Shown piece by piece: positions 32,051 to 47,000 of a stretch of 64,000 nucleotides of DNA. The DNA is from Archivesica marissinica. Lineage: Eukaryota > Mollusca > Bivalvia > Venerida > Vesicomyidae. The translations under genes were made by a program, and so were the position numbers. The stretch spans positions 85,030,850 to 85,094,849 of the forward strand of contig CM026386.1 in assembly GCA_014843695.1 (NCBI GenBank), given 5' to 3'. A model generated the notes under the pieces. The model was given only the letters and a program-made list of their open reading frames with translations, did no database searches and had not been told where the DNA came from. Position 1 is the stretch's first letter. Every line of letters begins with the position of its first letter.

Positions 32051-35000
32051 CTGAAACAGTAAAATTTCTTTATAATCATATTGAAATAATCGACTTCCAA
32101 GGAAACACGATTCAAGTTGACAAACCGATACATGAAAATCGACAGAAACAACTACAACTATCACATTTAGTTATATCAATCGATTATCGTGTTCCATTGT
32201 ATGAACATTTCACAGTAAAGAGTATGTGTTGTATTTGGGTACATATGGTGAGTGCATTAGGTTAGCATGTGCTGACGAGTTTTCCCGTGTCAACTAGCCT
32301 AGAAGTTGACACAGATGGTCACAGTTTGACGTCGGAGGTATTACATAATGATATAGCTACATGGCACTTTGGAAGAAATAGCATCCTTAATTTGTCTCGT
32401 TTCTCCCAATCATTATTGCAGGAAAAGTTTGTGTTATTATGTCTGGAAGCACAGTTCGAGGTAATTGATTATTAGAGGGACATGAGATGATACTTACATC
32501 TTCATCGACGTGCGGGTACATAAAATCCCAGGAGAAATTAGTTGTTGGACCTGAAAAGCGAAGTTCGCATGCATTAATTACAAAGAAACATCATTTGGAG
32601 AAGTCTAGTTACTAATGTAAGAATTGGTGTTTTAATCTAACTACTTTGTATCGTTCTGTGTCCAATATATGTAGCCGGTTTTGTGGTGCTGTAGTCGAGT
32701 GGTTAATGCTCTGAACTTTTGGCAAAAAAAGGGCAATATTCTATATATTGTTGTAACAAATTTATCTGTACTAGCTAGCATTGAATTCAAAGACTACTGT
32801 ATGGGATTCAATGAGAATTCAGCCATGTATGTATTTAACAAATCAATAATCTGGCATCCACGGCAACAAAGAAGATTTTATTTTAGAATCTTGTAAAATC
32901 TCCTCCGAATCCAACATTTGGAATTACAAGCTATTTGCTATATATATAATGATCATCACGAGTTTCCATATTTACTGAAATGAAGACTGTTTCTCAAAAA
33001 TAAGCGACGCATTTAATGGTAGGCGTGAAACACTTAGTCTTTCTGAACACAATCCTGTATCTAAATTACTTAATCACTCAGCATTTACTCTGTCTACTTC
33101 AAATTCATCGATATTGGACTTGAAATAATCACTGAGTGATCAATTTGATTTAAACTTTAGCGAAATAAGAGTTACAATCCTAAACCATCAGCACGGTATA
33201 GATTGTTTTTTCCCGATGACTTCGAGCCTGGGACATGCGTGGTCATAAATTGGGTCAGAATGGCAAGTTTGGAATACAAATGTGCATACTCTATAGTTGT
33301 TTGACCCAGCAATCATGAAGCTTGATGAAATATCTCACGAGTTTCAGATTTGGGTCGCACGAGGGAAGACAGCTAGGGTAAATCTTTCAACCAGTATTTG
33401 AATGTGGGAATATGCCATTTTTGTTGGGATGGAGTTCCTAGACTCAAATGTGGCACTTGTAATAAAGTTGAGCTTCAGAACCCTCTTCTTATAATGCCAG
33501 TTCATATTTGATTGCTCAGCATTCATATTTATACTGCTGGGATTTCTGTGTGTTTTTACGTTTATTTTATTGTCGCTACCGGTTGCCCATATGAGCGATG
33601 CCTCCTGAAGAGATTAGTCGTTTTAGAATTTTGGAGGATAGTGCAATGATACAGACAGAGACCCATTCCAGAGTCTCCTATGGTTCGTTACGTGCACGGT
33701 CTAAAGCACCGACACGAGACCTCGGTTTAGTCCCATCTGAAAGACTGTTAATTTTACTAGGGTCAGACGGGGGATCGAACCTGCGAGCTGGCTGCGTTTT
33801 CTACTTCCTCTGGAACTTTTATAGTTGGGCTATGCTGTCCTTGTGATAGCTTCATAGTGGTTTACTACTTACGATCAAATTCATGAGAAACTTCGTATGC
33901 TGATGGTGCTGATCCATACTCTACAACGCTCTCTCGCTCTGAATATTCTGGAACAGCATTGTCGTCCCATACGCCGGAATAGCTTGAACCGTACACCGGA
34001 CCGGTTCTGCCTATTGTATTGAATCGTACTGGAATCATGCCTGGTGTGAACCCGCTCCGTATAGCTCTAAAATGTAAAGTAACATTCTGCTATTTCTAGC
34101 ACCTTACATATAATTTACAATGAATAGGACACAACTTACCTCCTCTATAGTTTAGGTTGGTTGTTTCGTATCATGATGGGAATGGTAGATTACATTTATA
34201 TAGTAGACAATGACGTGCACCTTAACTCTGATAGAGAAACAATTGTAACATTCTAGCATAATATCCACATCTGACGTGAAAGTGGGCTTAGCACAACTGT
34301 GTACGCTGACATATTTTTTTATAATGGCGGCTCGTGAGGGTATGAAGCAGGAGCACCACCAATGTGTTCGAAGGCGTGGCTGAAAAAGTGATGGTCGACA
34401 TTTATGTGCCAATGTATAGTACTAGTGAATGAAAGTAGTGAGCATGATTATAGCTGTAGCTGGCAAGAGATGAAGTTGATGTTACAAATGGTCACGGCAA
34501 TGTCAAATCTATATGTCAATGTCAGCTCAACAGATTAAGAGATGAAGAGGTTTATGTGATCTTTACACATGTTATGAGTGAAAGACAAGATTGTATATGC
34601 TAATGCTTAGGGGTATTATGTACGAATAAAGTATACCTGAGGTCATGTTAAACATTGAAAAGCTTATACTGACTATGCGATTGTTGCGACTATGACCAAC
34701 ATTATTGTTTGGATGAGTGAGGTCATACACCGATCAAATTACAAGGGAAATACAAGTTACACTGGTCTTGATATATGAATAGACGAACAATATAATATAT
34801 ACATACATGTACACTAAACATTATTTCTAAACGGTCACGTATTTGGAGCCGAATAATAATCATACAATATAAATATTTTCATATTGTCGTTTAATGCTTA
34901 CTGTTCGAGATGCGCTTATATAGCAATCATTGTATAAAGATCTGTAATAAAATGTATCAGCAACTAAGATGATATGAATATATTATTAGTATGGTTTCTA

Positions 35001-38000
35001 ATGATAGCTCCAAATTGATGTGTATTCGTGATATTGATGTGTATTCGTGATGTTGATGTGTATTTGTGATATTGATGTGTATTCGTGATATTGATGTTTG
35101 TTCGTGATATTGATGTGTATTTATGATATTGATGTGTATTCGTGATATTGATGTGTATTCGTGATATTGATGTGTATTCGTGATATTGATGTGTATTCGT
35201 GATATTGATGTGTATTCGTGATATTGATGTGTATTCGTGATGTTGATGTGTATTCATGATATTGATGTTTGTTCGTGATATTGATGTTTGTTCGTGATAT
35301 TGATGTGTATTCGTGATATTGATGTTTGTTCGTGATATTGATGTGTATTTATGATATTGATGTGTATTCGTGATATTGATGTTTGTTCGTGATATTGATG
35401 TTTGTTCGTGATATTGATGTGTATTCGTGATATTGATGTTTGTTCGTGATATTGATGTTTGTTCGTGATATTGATGTGTATTCGTGATATTGATGTTTGT
35501 TCGTGATATTGATGTTTATTCGTGATATTAGTGTGTGTAGCCACAGCACAATCAATACACAGACCTTTCTTTGCAGACGAGTGACATATATTAAAGAAAT
35601 AATCAGTTGTGGCTCAAACAAAATTTAAAAAAATGATAGCTCCAAATACTGTAAAACACAAGATGATCGAGTCATATTCACTGCCAAAATTACAATTGTT
35701 TGTTCATGATGCGATGTACAGATAAATATGCAAAATACGTACGAGTTGTCGCTGTCAATTTCATGTAATACTTTCTCTCTCCAGGATTGGCGCCTTTTCA
35801 TATAGTAAACACACAGGGCGAGAAATATACACAAGAGTAGGAACAATGCTAATGCTGCTCCGAGAACCAATGCCAGGGTGAAGTCATCTGAAATAGCACA
35901 AGAACGATATTAACTGTGTGTAAAGCATGGAATAGTCATAAACTGTGTGTACAGCTTGAAAGAGTCATCTACTGTGTGCACAGTCTGAAAGAGTAATCTA
36001 CTGTGTGTACAGTCTGAAAGAGTCATAATATTATACTGTGTGTACAGCATGAAATAGGCATATACTGTGTGCACAGCATGAACTAGGCATATACTGTGTG
36101 TACAGCATGAAAGAGTCATATACTGTGTGCACAGCATGAAAGAGTCATCTACTGTGTGTACAGCCTGAAAGAGTCAGCTACTGTGTGTACAGCATGAACG
36201 AGTCATATACTGTGTGTACAGCATGAACGAGTCATATACTGTGTGTACAACATGAAAGAGTCATATACTGTGTGTACAGCATGAAAGAGTCATCTACTGT
36301 GTGTACAGCCTGAAAGAGTCATCTACTGTGTGTACAGCATGAACGAGTCATATACTGTGTGTACAGCATGAACGAGTCATAAACTGTGTGTACAGTATGA
36401 ACGAGTCATATACCGTGTGTACAGCATGAAATAGTCATATACTGTATGTACAGCATGAACTAGTCATCTACTGTGTGTACAACATGAAATAGTCATATAC
36501 TGTATGTACAGCATGAACTAGTCATCTACTGTGTGTACAACATGAAATAGTCATATACTGTGTGTACAGCATGAAATAGTCATATACTGTGTGTACAGCA
36601 TGAAAGAGGCATATACTGTGTGTACAGCATAAACGAGTCATATACTGTGTGTACAGCCTGCAAGAGTCATATACTGTGTGTACAGCAGGAAAGAGTCATC
36701 TACTGTGTGTACAGCATGAACGAGTCATCTACTGTGTGTACAGCATGAAAGAGTCATATACTGTGTGTACAGCATGAAATAGTCATATACTGTGTGTACA
36801 GCATGAACGAGTCATATACTGTGTGTACAGCATGAAATAGTCATATACTGTGTGTACAGCATGAAAGAGGCATATACTGTGTGTACAGCATGAACGAGTC
36901 ATCTACTGTGTGTACAGCATGAAAGAGGCATATACTGTGTGTACAGCATGAACGAGTCATCTACTGTGTGTACAGCATGAAAGAGGCATATACTGTGTAT
37001 ACAGCATGAACGAGTCATATACTGTGTACAGCCTGCAAAAGTCATATACTGTGTGTACAGCCTGAAAGAGTCATATACTGTGTGTACAGCATGAACGAGT
37101 CATATACTGTGTGTACAGTATGAATGAGTCATCAGAGTGTATTCACTAATTATACTGAGTCTTGGCTGGATGAACTATGAGCGACATTTCTGGTACTTTA
37201 TTACCTCCCTTGGCAAATAAAGTCTGATATATTGAAAATGTATATCGGTTCTTTTAGTTTGACTATTTGTTTTTACTGTTGTTCCCTAACACGATGATGC
37301 GGCAAGATACATGTGGCTTTATCAAGATCATGTTAATTAAATAGAATTAAACAGATGACAATGCATAGTATGTGGTTCCAAGGAAATAAGGATGAAAACA
37401 GAGGAACTAAAATTAATTAAAAATAATTATTCAATGCACATACAAGTGGTTGTGTGTTGGTGTTTTTTATTATTTATTTAGGATATTTTGATAAATCATA
37501 CTATTATGATTAGGCTTGACACTATACATTTTAGGCCATATCCAAGCATATTTAAAACTGGCATCCTGTCACTATCAGAGTATTTATGAACATTACTCTG
37601 ATAGTCATTTTTAAATATCGGAATGTGTCATTTGATATCAGAATTTGCATTTAAACAATAATTCCATGCCATTTCACAAATCTGAACGTAAATTACATTT
37701 CTAGTTAACCCAAGTCGAGTACTTCATTCCAGGTTGCATTCCAATAGTGTATATATGTTTACATACCGAGACCATTTAAAGGAAACGTCAGTAAACATTA
37801 CATTGTACAAAATGTTGTAAGAACTTGTTTCGCAATCAAGCTAACGGAAATATCGTTTATTTGAACAGGAATACGACTTTAAAGTCAGGGATGAATTTAT
37901 TCATGTGTTTTACGTTTATTTATCTTCGCTACCAGTTGCTCATATGAGCGACTCCTCCTGAAGAGATTAGTTATTTTAGATTTTGGAGGATAGTGCATGA

Positions 38001-41000
38001 TACAGACAGAGACCCATTCCAGAATCTTCTATGGTTCTTTTACGTGCACGGTGTAAAGCACCGACACGAGACCTCGGTTTAACGTCCCATCTGAAAGACT
38101 GTTAATTTGATTAGGGTCAGACGGGGGATCGAACCTGCAATCGCTGGATTACCAGTCCAGCGTGTTATCACTGGACTACATATCCGTCTGTAATTATTTA
38201 ATACCTGTGTAACATTAGAACGTTCTCACTATATGTTATTTAAGACACATATTCACTCGCTTCTCACCAATGCAACCAGAGTTCGATCCTCGGATCTGGA
38301 TGAACGTGAGATGGTATGATGGCCGCCAAATCGGACATATGGGATGTCGCAGGGTACTTCAGTTTCCTCCTGTATGAACAGCCACACAATTATACACTTT
38401 CACCAGCACCAATGAGAGTGATTAATTATAAAAAGATGATACAGTTTGTTTTGCATTATATGTGTACTTACCGTCTACTTCTATTGGTCTGAAAAAATAA
38501 ACATCATATAGATTAATTATCATTACTTATTTATTTTTAATTAACATGCATTTTTAAAAATCATCATCATATTTTATTCCACACATTTCATACTAGTAAT
38601 CATTAGACATTTTCTATTAAAACTAGTAACTAATTCCTTATTATGTAACCGAGTTCATATGTGTTCTAGCACCGGGCTCCAGATCTCGTGAGCTATTAGA
38701 CAAATGTTGCTAGAACTTGTTTCGCAATCGAGCGTAACGAAATATGAATAAATAAATAATGTTCTGTATTTAATTCATATGGAGAAAGTTGGGTCAAGGA
38801 ATATAGATATATTTATGTATTATTTAAGAGACACTTAGAGCGACGCTGTTTTGGAATAAATCATATTTAGTATAATGTACCAGAACTGTAAAGACTATAG
38901 ATATAATTTCCCATGACTGTGTGTTTTAAGACATGCACTTATTTGCACATATAGGAAAAAAGTCGTTGTTGCAACGGCTGTCCTAGATGTTTGTTATGAT
39001 TGCCGATAGAGGGCGATGCGTTCCGATTGTACGCATGATGTGTGAACTCGATTCAGTAAAGTAGTACTTTCACTTTCAGTTTGTTATTTTGCAAAAACAC
39101 TCAATTTACTGACTGAACATATTTATTCAAAAATATATGGAAACATGTGTAATAGCATTGGTACTTGTACGCAACATTATAAAAAAAATTCAATTTTATA
39201 TTATATTATGTGTCTCTTTAAGGATGCTAATACATTATTGGGTTGTACTTATAATATATTGTGTTTGAAAATCTAAGCTATAGTCAGAAAAAATGCACTA
39301 TTGCCATTGCATGCCATATATCTGATATCAGAGACAAAGTGTATTCACTTATATAATATACTCACTCGCATAGCGCTTTATCTTCTATTACTGTGCACTG
39401 TGTGCTCGCAGAACATCCACCAATCATATTCTCGTATATATCGCATGACACCGCAACCACACCACGGCTATCATTTAAATAATCTGTGTGAAATAGAGAA
39501 CCTGTGTGAAATATGCAAATCACGAGCAATATGAGAGAATACTAAACCCGCGTCACATGACTGTCACATTATCATGGTGCAACCGTTGGGCAAAACATTA
39601 CACTTGTCCTTGATTACGTATGCTGTGACGATGCAAAACATTACACTTGTCCTTGATTACGTATGCTGTGATGATGCAAAACATTACACTTGTCCTTGAT
39701 TACGTATGCTGTGATGATGCAAAACATTACACTTGTCCTTGATTACGTATGCTGTGACGATGCAAAAATTCCCACTCCTTATTACGTATGCTGTGATGAT
39801 GCAAAACATTACACTGTCCTTGATTACGTATGCTGTGATGATGCAATTACACTTGTCCTGATTACGTATGCTGTGACGATGCAAAACATTACACTTGTCC
39901 TTGATTACGTATGCTGTGACGATGCAAAACATTACACTTGTCCTTGATTACGTATGCTGTGATGATGCAAAACATTACACTTGTCCTTGATTACGTATGC
40001 TGTGACGATGCAAAACATTACACTTGTCCTTGATTACGTATGCTGTGTTGATGCAAAACATTACACGTGTCCTTGATTACGTATGCAGTGATGATGCAAA
40101 ACATTACACTTGTCCTTGATTACGTATGCTGTGATGATGCAAAACGTTACACTTGTCCTTGATTACGTATGCTGTGATGATGCAAAACATTACACTTGTC
40201 CTTGATTACGTATGCTGTGACGATGCAAAACATTACACTTGTCCTTGATTACGTATGCTGTGTTGATGCAAAACATTACACGTGTCCTTGATTACGTATG
40301 CTGTGATGATGCAAAACATTACACTTGTCCTTGATTACGTATGCTGTGATGATGCAAAACGTTACACTTGTCTTTGATTACGTATGCTGTGATGATGCAA
40401 AACATTACACATGTCCTTGATTACGTATGCTGTGACGATGCAAAACATTACACTTGTCCTTGATTACGTATGCTGTGACGATGCAAAACGTTACACTTGT
40501 CCTTGATTACGTATGATGTGATGATGCAAAACATTACACTTGTCCTTGATTACGTATGCTGTGACGATGCAAAACATTACACTTGTCCTTGATTACGTAT
40601 GCTGTGACGATGCAAAACGTTACACTTGTCCTTGATTACGTATGATGTGATGATGCAAAACATTACACTTGTCCTTGATTACGTATGCTGTGACGATGCA
40701 AAACATTACACTTGTCCTTGATTACGTATGCTGTGATGATGCAAAACATTACACTTGTCCTTGATTACGTATGCTGTGACGATGCAAAACATTACACTTG
40801 TCCTTGATTACGTATGCTGTGACGATGCAAAACATTACACTTGTCCTTGATTACGTATGCTGTGACGATGCAAAACATTACACTTGTCCTTGATTACGTA
40901 TGCTGTGATGATGCAAAACATTACACGTGTCCTTGATTACGTATGCTGTGATGATGCAAAACATTACACTTGTCCTTGATTACGTATGCTGTGACGATGC

Positions 41001-44000
41001 AAAACATTACACTTGTCCTTGATTACGTATGATGTGACGATGCAAAACATTACACTTGTCCTTGATTACGTATGCTGTGATGATGCAAAACATTACACTT
41101 GTCCTTGATTACGTATGCTGTGATGATGATGGCATGATATTTGTGATTTTAAAATAGTTGTAGATTTATTATAATCTTTTGGAAACAACCTAAAAAATGA
41201 ATGTGTTCATCAACGTCATTTGTGCAACATCTTGGGTTCGTTGCGAGTGTAATTCACTGCATGTGTTATTGTTTGGTGTCGTCGATGTAGTGATGCAAGT
41301 TAGAAGTTTGGTTTATACCGTTAATGCCTGAGCAAACATCAGTGCTAATTGTGAAATGTTTCCCCGTGTTTATAGTCGATAATTCTTATACTGAACGTGT
41401 TATCGGCGTGACTGTCACTGTGTCACACTTATGATACTGACCTTGTGATCGGTGTGATTATCTCTGTGCCACACTAATCATATGAACTTGTTATGACTGT
41501 CACAATATTATGGTCATGGTATGACCTCTGGACTGATAACCCAAAGGCTTAAACTGTAACGGTTTGCGAAGTTTTTTGTCAAGTCTCTTAGATATCACTT
41601 AGTTTATTGCCATGCCCCAATACGTACTAATGTTCATCCGTCAGTGAGGCGTTATCAACACCACTAAGGGTGCTAACAGATGATTAAAGAATAATGATGT
41701 AGTGTTGTACATTGCACTCTAGTATATAGTATACATAAAATCCATACTATATACCCTACATCAACATGTCTCATTTATTGTATATTGACAACATATTTGA
41801 TAGTATCAGACCTTTCTCACATATTACACATACAAGGAATTATATATCTTACATCGAGCAAGAGTTTTAAAGATTTTCCTATCAACAAACACCTTGCATA
41901 CATGTAGATGAATAAATCATTAGGTTTGAGGGTAGACACAATGATATATGGCATGACTGTAACACAGGCTATGCATCAGTTGCATAAGGATTTGGCGCAT
42001 CTGAGAATAACAGTGTATAGATTTAAGATACATAATTACCACTGAATCCATGTGATTAGATCACGTAATTATTGGCAAAAGCCAGGAAAAGTTAGTTGTG
42101 ACAATTTTGCATCAATTTAACCCAAAGGCTGTTGACAACGTTGAAACTGATAATGTGCTATGCTCCATGTATGTCTAGCCACTTTCGGGCACCTAGGTTC
42201 TCCTGGGCAGGCATAATCGATCTAAGCGGGTAATCAGTACTAACCAATGTGTGTGTGAGGTGACTTGCTCAAGGACATCACACGTGCCCAGCCCCTGAGA
42301 GAGTATCGAACCTTAGATTCCAAATCGGACGCTCTACCACTGGACCACGAATACCTCATTTGGTGGATATTATAGTAACAGGTGTAAAGTATTGGGAGAT
42401 AAATCATTATCTGCTTACATGTTTTCCCTAAAATCGTGGTTCTTATCAAAGGTTCGTCTACATCCAGAATGTTCAGTGATTCTCCTGCGATCAGATCAGC
42501 ATGAGCCTTTGCAAGTTCTCCTTGAGTATCTGTTGTGTTGCTTGAGACAACAATGTAGCTTACCGTCACTTCACCACTAAAATATGTATATGTTCAATGT
42601 ATATGTTTATTATGCTGGAAAGAAATTGAGGCACTCTTATTGGATAATCAGCCTCGGATCGATTCTCTAGATCGACTAGATGTATATTTTCTGGGTCATA
42701 TATGGAGAATATTAGTTTACTGTTTACACAGTCCTACCATGCATATGTCAGTCCATAAGTAGTATGTGTGCCAATTATAACTTGCAAAGTATTGAAGGTC
42801 ATGAAACTTCTCACACATGTTAAAGCATATAGAGGAGATTCTGACTTGTATCTTGCACACGGCTCTTACTTGCTTCAGGTTACATATATACCCTGTCAAC
42901 AGACAAACCTATCATGCATATATATATATATATATATATAATATATCACCTGTCAACATACAAACAGATCATGTATAGATATATAATATATCCCCTATCA
43001 ACAGACAAATATATCATGCATAGATATATAATATATTATATATCCTCTATTAGACAAACAGATCATGCATAGATATATAATAAAATTATATGCCATGTCA
43101 ACAACAGACAAAAAGATCATGCATATATATATAATATATACCCTGCCAACAGTCAAACAGATCATGCATTGAGATATAATATATGCCCTGTCAACAGACA
43201 AACATATCAGGCATAGAGATAAAATATATAACCTGTAAACCGACAAACAGATCACACATAGATATATAATATATGCCATGTCAACAGACACACATATCAT
43301 GCATATAAATATAATATATTCCATGTCAACAGACAAACAGAGCATGCATAGAAATATAATATATACGCCATGTCAACAGACACACAGATCATGCATAGAC
43401 AAACATCTGGATGCCTTATGCTGAAATTGCTTCCCAATCAAACTGAAACATACAAAACCTTTGTATTTAAATAGTTATTTTGTCAGATGTTATCCTATGA
43501 TAAACCAAATGCATTATGCACATCCTCAAACATTACCTGGGTTCCTCCTTACATAACCAAGTAGCAGACATGGAATAAACTATACCTGTTTGTTGTATGG
43601 ATATTCGAATATTCCATCGAACGTCCGAATATCCGAATACTATTCCAGTATACGAATATTCGGAAAAAATATTATATTTTCAAAAATGAAATAAAATGAG
43701 ATACGTTGTTTTCTTTTGAAATCATCATAAAACCTTCATATACAAAATAAATCACCCCGGGATATGTGAATAAACCAATGTTGTGGTCGCATCCATGGCA
43801 GGTGTTAATTGACACAGTGGCATGTAATCGGATATTTATAGTAGGTGCTAAGGTAGGTTGTATTTAATTATGATGTAAAAACTGTTTAGACGAGAACATT
43901 CCTTTGGAATATTACAGACACTTTGTAACAACATCCACCCTCAAGTATCTTAACTATTTAATTTAATGCTCAATAATACCAAAACGTACTATTTAAAGCA

Positions 44001-47000
44001 GCATTACATCGTAATAAAGGATGTTTTGGGTAAAATATAAATACTAATGTGTTTACAAAAATCGAAATAGTCGCACAGAAACGATAAAATTCCAATAAAT
44101 TTAAACCGTCGTATACGCGAATTTGTTTATCAACACACGAAATGTCAACACGCACAGCGCGCATGCGTGAAACAACAGAGGCTGTAGAAAACAACGTATA
44201 TAGTTTGAACATGAAATACTATATATCTATCTTCCTCTAATGTAGAACCCCTCGTGGGTATGTAGACATGTCTCTAAAAGACTTAGCTAACAGAGGTATA
44301 TGAATCAACATATCAAGTAATTTGATTAAAAAAGACAACGTGGGACAAATTGGGACGATGCATTCCGGTTGTAAACAAGTGCGTGACCGATCGACTCGGA
44401 AAGTCCTACTTTCGGTTTCGTGTTTGTTTTATCGCAAAAAACACTGTTTACAAAGTATAATGTTAGAATGTGTAGCAGTATTGCTACCCATACGTAAAAA
44501 TTGAATTTTTCAAATATCTTTTATTTCATACGATGTAATGCTGCTTTAAAGTACTATTTTTATGATATTAATTGTCCTTAAAAATACGGCCAGCTCAGTC
44601 ATACGTATGGAAGGAACTACTTCAACTGCTCTGAGAATAAGAATACTGCTAGGTGTAATCTTTTTTGTGAAAACGCCCATGAATGTACAGTCACTGTGGT
44701 CGATGACAATAACTGAATGAGTCGTCGTCATATTTGCATGGACTTACAGGAAGAAGATGACGTTTTACAACAGAAACTAGATTAGTTTAGCAACTTGTAT
44801 AAGGGTTTGAGTGATTTTGAGATGTTGACAAAATTATATCGAATATTCGAATAGTTAATCGCTATTCAACAGACAAATATATCATGCATATATATATTAT
44901 ATATCCTCTATCAGACAAACAGATCATGCATAGATATATAATATAATTATGCCATGTCAACAACAGACAAAAAGATCATGCATAGATATATAATATATAC
45001 CCTGCCAACCGTCAAACAGATCATGCATAGCTATATAATATATGCCATGTCAACAACAGACAAAAAGATCATGCATAGATATATAATATATACCCTGCCA
45101 ACAGTCAAACAGATCATGCATTGAGATGTAATATATGCCCTGTCAACAGATCATGCATATATATAAAATATATACCATGTCAACAGTCAAACAGATCATG
45201 CATTGAGATATAATATATGCCCTGTTAACAGACAAACATAGCAGGCATAGAGATAAAATATATAACCTGTAAACAGACAAACAGATCACACATATATATA
45301 TGCCCTGTCAACAGTCAAACAGATCATGCATATAAATATAATATATGCCATATCAACAGACAAACAGAGCATGCATAGAAATATAATATATATGCCATGT
45401 CAACAGACACACAGATCATGCATAGACAAACATCTGGATGCCTTAAGCTGAAATTGCTTCGCAATCAAACTGGAACATACAAAACCTTGGTATTTAAATA
45501 GTTATTTTGTCAGATGTTATCCTATGATAAACCAAAGGCAATATGCACATCATCAAACTTTACCAGGGTTCCTCCTTACATAACCAAGTAGCAGACATGG
45601 AATACACTATATTTGTTTGTTGTATGGTTGTATGGATATTCGAATATTCCATCGAAACGTCCGAATATCCGAAAACTATTCCAGTATACGAATATTTGGA
45701 AAAAATATTATATTTTCAAAAATGAAATAAACTGTCATAAAATGAGATACGTTGTTTTCTTTTGAAATCATCATAAAACCTTCATATACAAATTAAATCA
45801 CCCCGGGATATGTGAATAAACCAATGTTGTGGTCGCATCCATGGCAGGTGTTAATTGACACAGTGGCATGTAATCGGATATTTATAGTAGGTGCTAGGGT
45901 AGGTTGTATTTAATTATGATGTAAAAACTGTTTAGACGAGAACATTCCTTTGGAATATTACAGACACTTTGTAACAACATCCACCCTCAAGTATCTTAAA
46001 TATTTAATTTATTGCTCAATAATACCAAAACGTACTATTTAAAGTACTATTTTTATGATATTAATTGTCCTTAAAAATACGGCCAGCTCAGTCATACGTA
46101 TGGAACTACTTCAACTGCTCTGATAATAAGACTACTGCTAGGTGTAATCTTTGTTGTGAAAACGCCGTCACTGTGGTCGATGACAATAACTGAATGAGTC
46201 GTCGTCATATTTGCATGGACTTACAGGAAGAAGATGACGTTTTAGAACAGAAATTTGCTTAATTTAGCAACTTGTATAAGGGTTTGAGTGATTTTGATAA
46301 AATTATATCGAATATTCGAATACCTACCCGACCGAAGTTGCCATCCCTAATTCTACGAAAATCCAAGGTCATGTTATGATTTGCATAATAATATAAGCTA
46401 ATATTCCTCCGAATATATATATATTGATAATGTTAATGTCGTTTATGGAATGATCTTTCTTCAAATAGAAAAACAATCAATCATGATCCCATATTATGTC
46501 GTAATGCAAAACACGCTTCTCAACAATGCACAAAGGGTTCGATTCTCGGACTGGGAAGTATGTTAGATGGTATGGTGGTCACAATATTGTACATGCGGGT
46601 TTTCTCCGTGTAGTACGGTTTCCTAGCACATTAAAGTCAACATAATTATATTACGCTTTCATCCGCACAAACGAGAGTGATTAATATAAGTTACCAAAGT
46701 TTGTTTTGCTATTGTTGTGAAACAAATAAAGTGTATACCTATTACTGACTTTGTAAAAAGTATCGATAACGGGAGGTAATATAAAAATAATAATTTTACA
46801 ATATATAATGCCTTTGTGGACAATTATACTGACATGCACTGGTGCATGCTATTTTAAGACCAATACATTAATAAGAAAATTACATTTGGACTAGTTCATT
46901 TATCAAAATTGTGTCTAAAAATAGTAATATTACTGACAAAACGTGCAGATCCTGCTAATCTGGATCTACACTTTTTGTAAGTATATTTAGAGGTATGTAG

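Noticed and set aside
31993..32265. 90-codon plus-strand frame
   Set aside because: It runs antisense over the receptor's terminal exon and last intron; no domain recognised, and the paralogous copy does not preserve it.
36000..37135. Hormone-receptor-like sites in the 29-bp repeats (ctgtgtgtacag)
   Set aside because: The inverted half-sites are imperfect and common by chance in such repeats; no supporting context.
39585..41130. Possible CRISPR-like array (regular 43-bp repeats)
   Set aside because: No unique spacers: the whole unit is repeated. It is a satellite in a eukaryotic intron.
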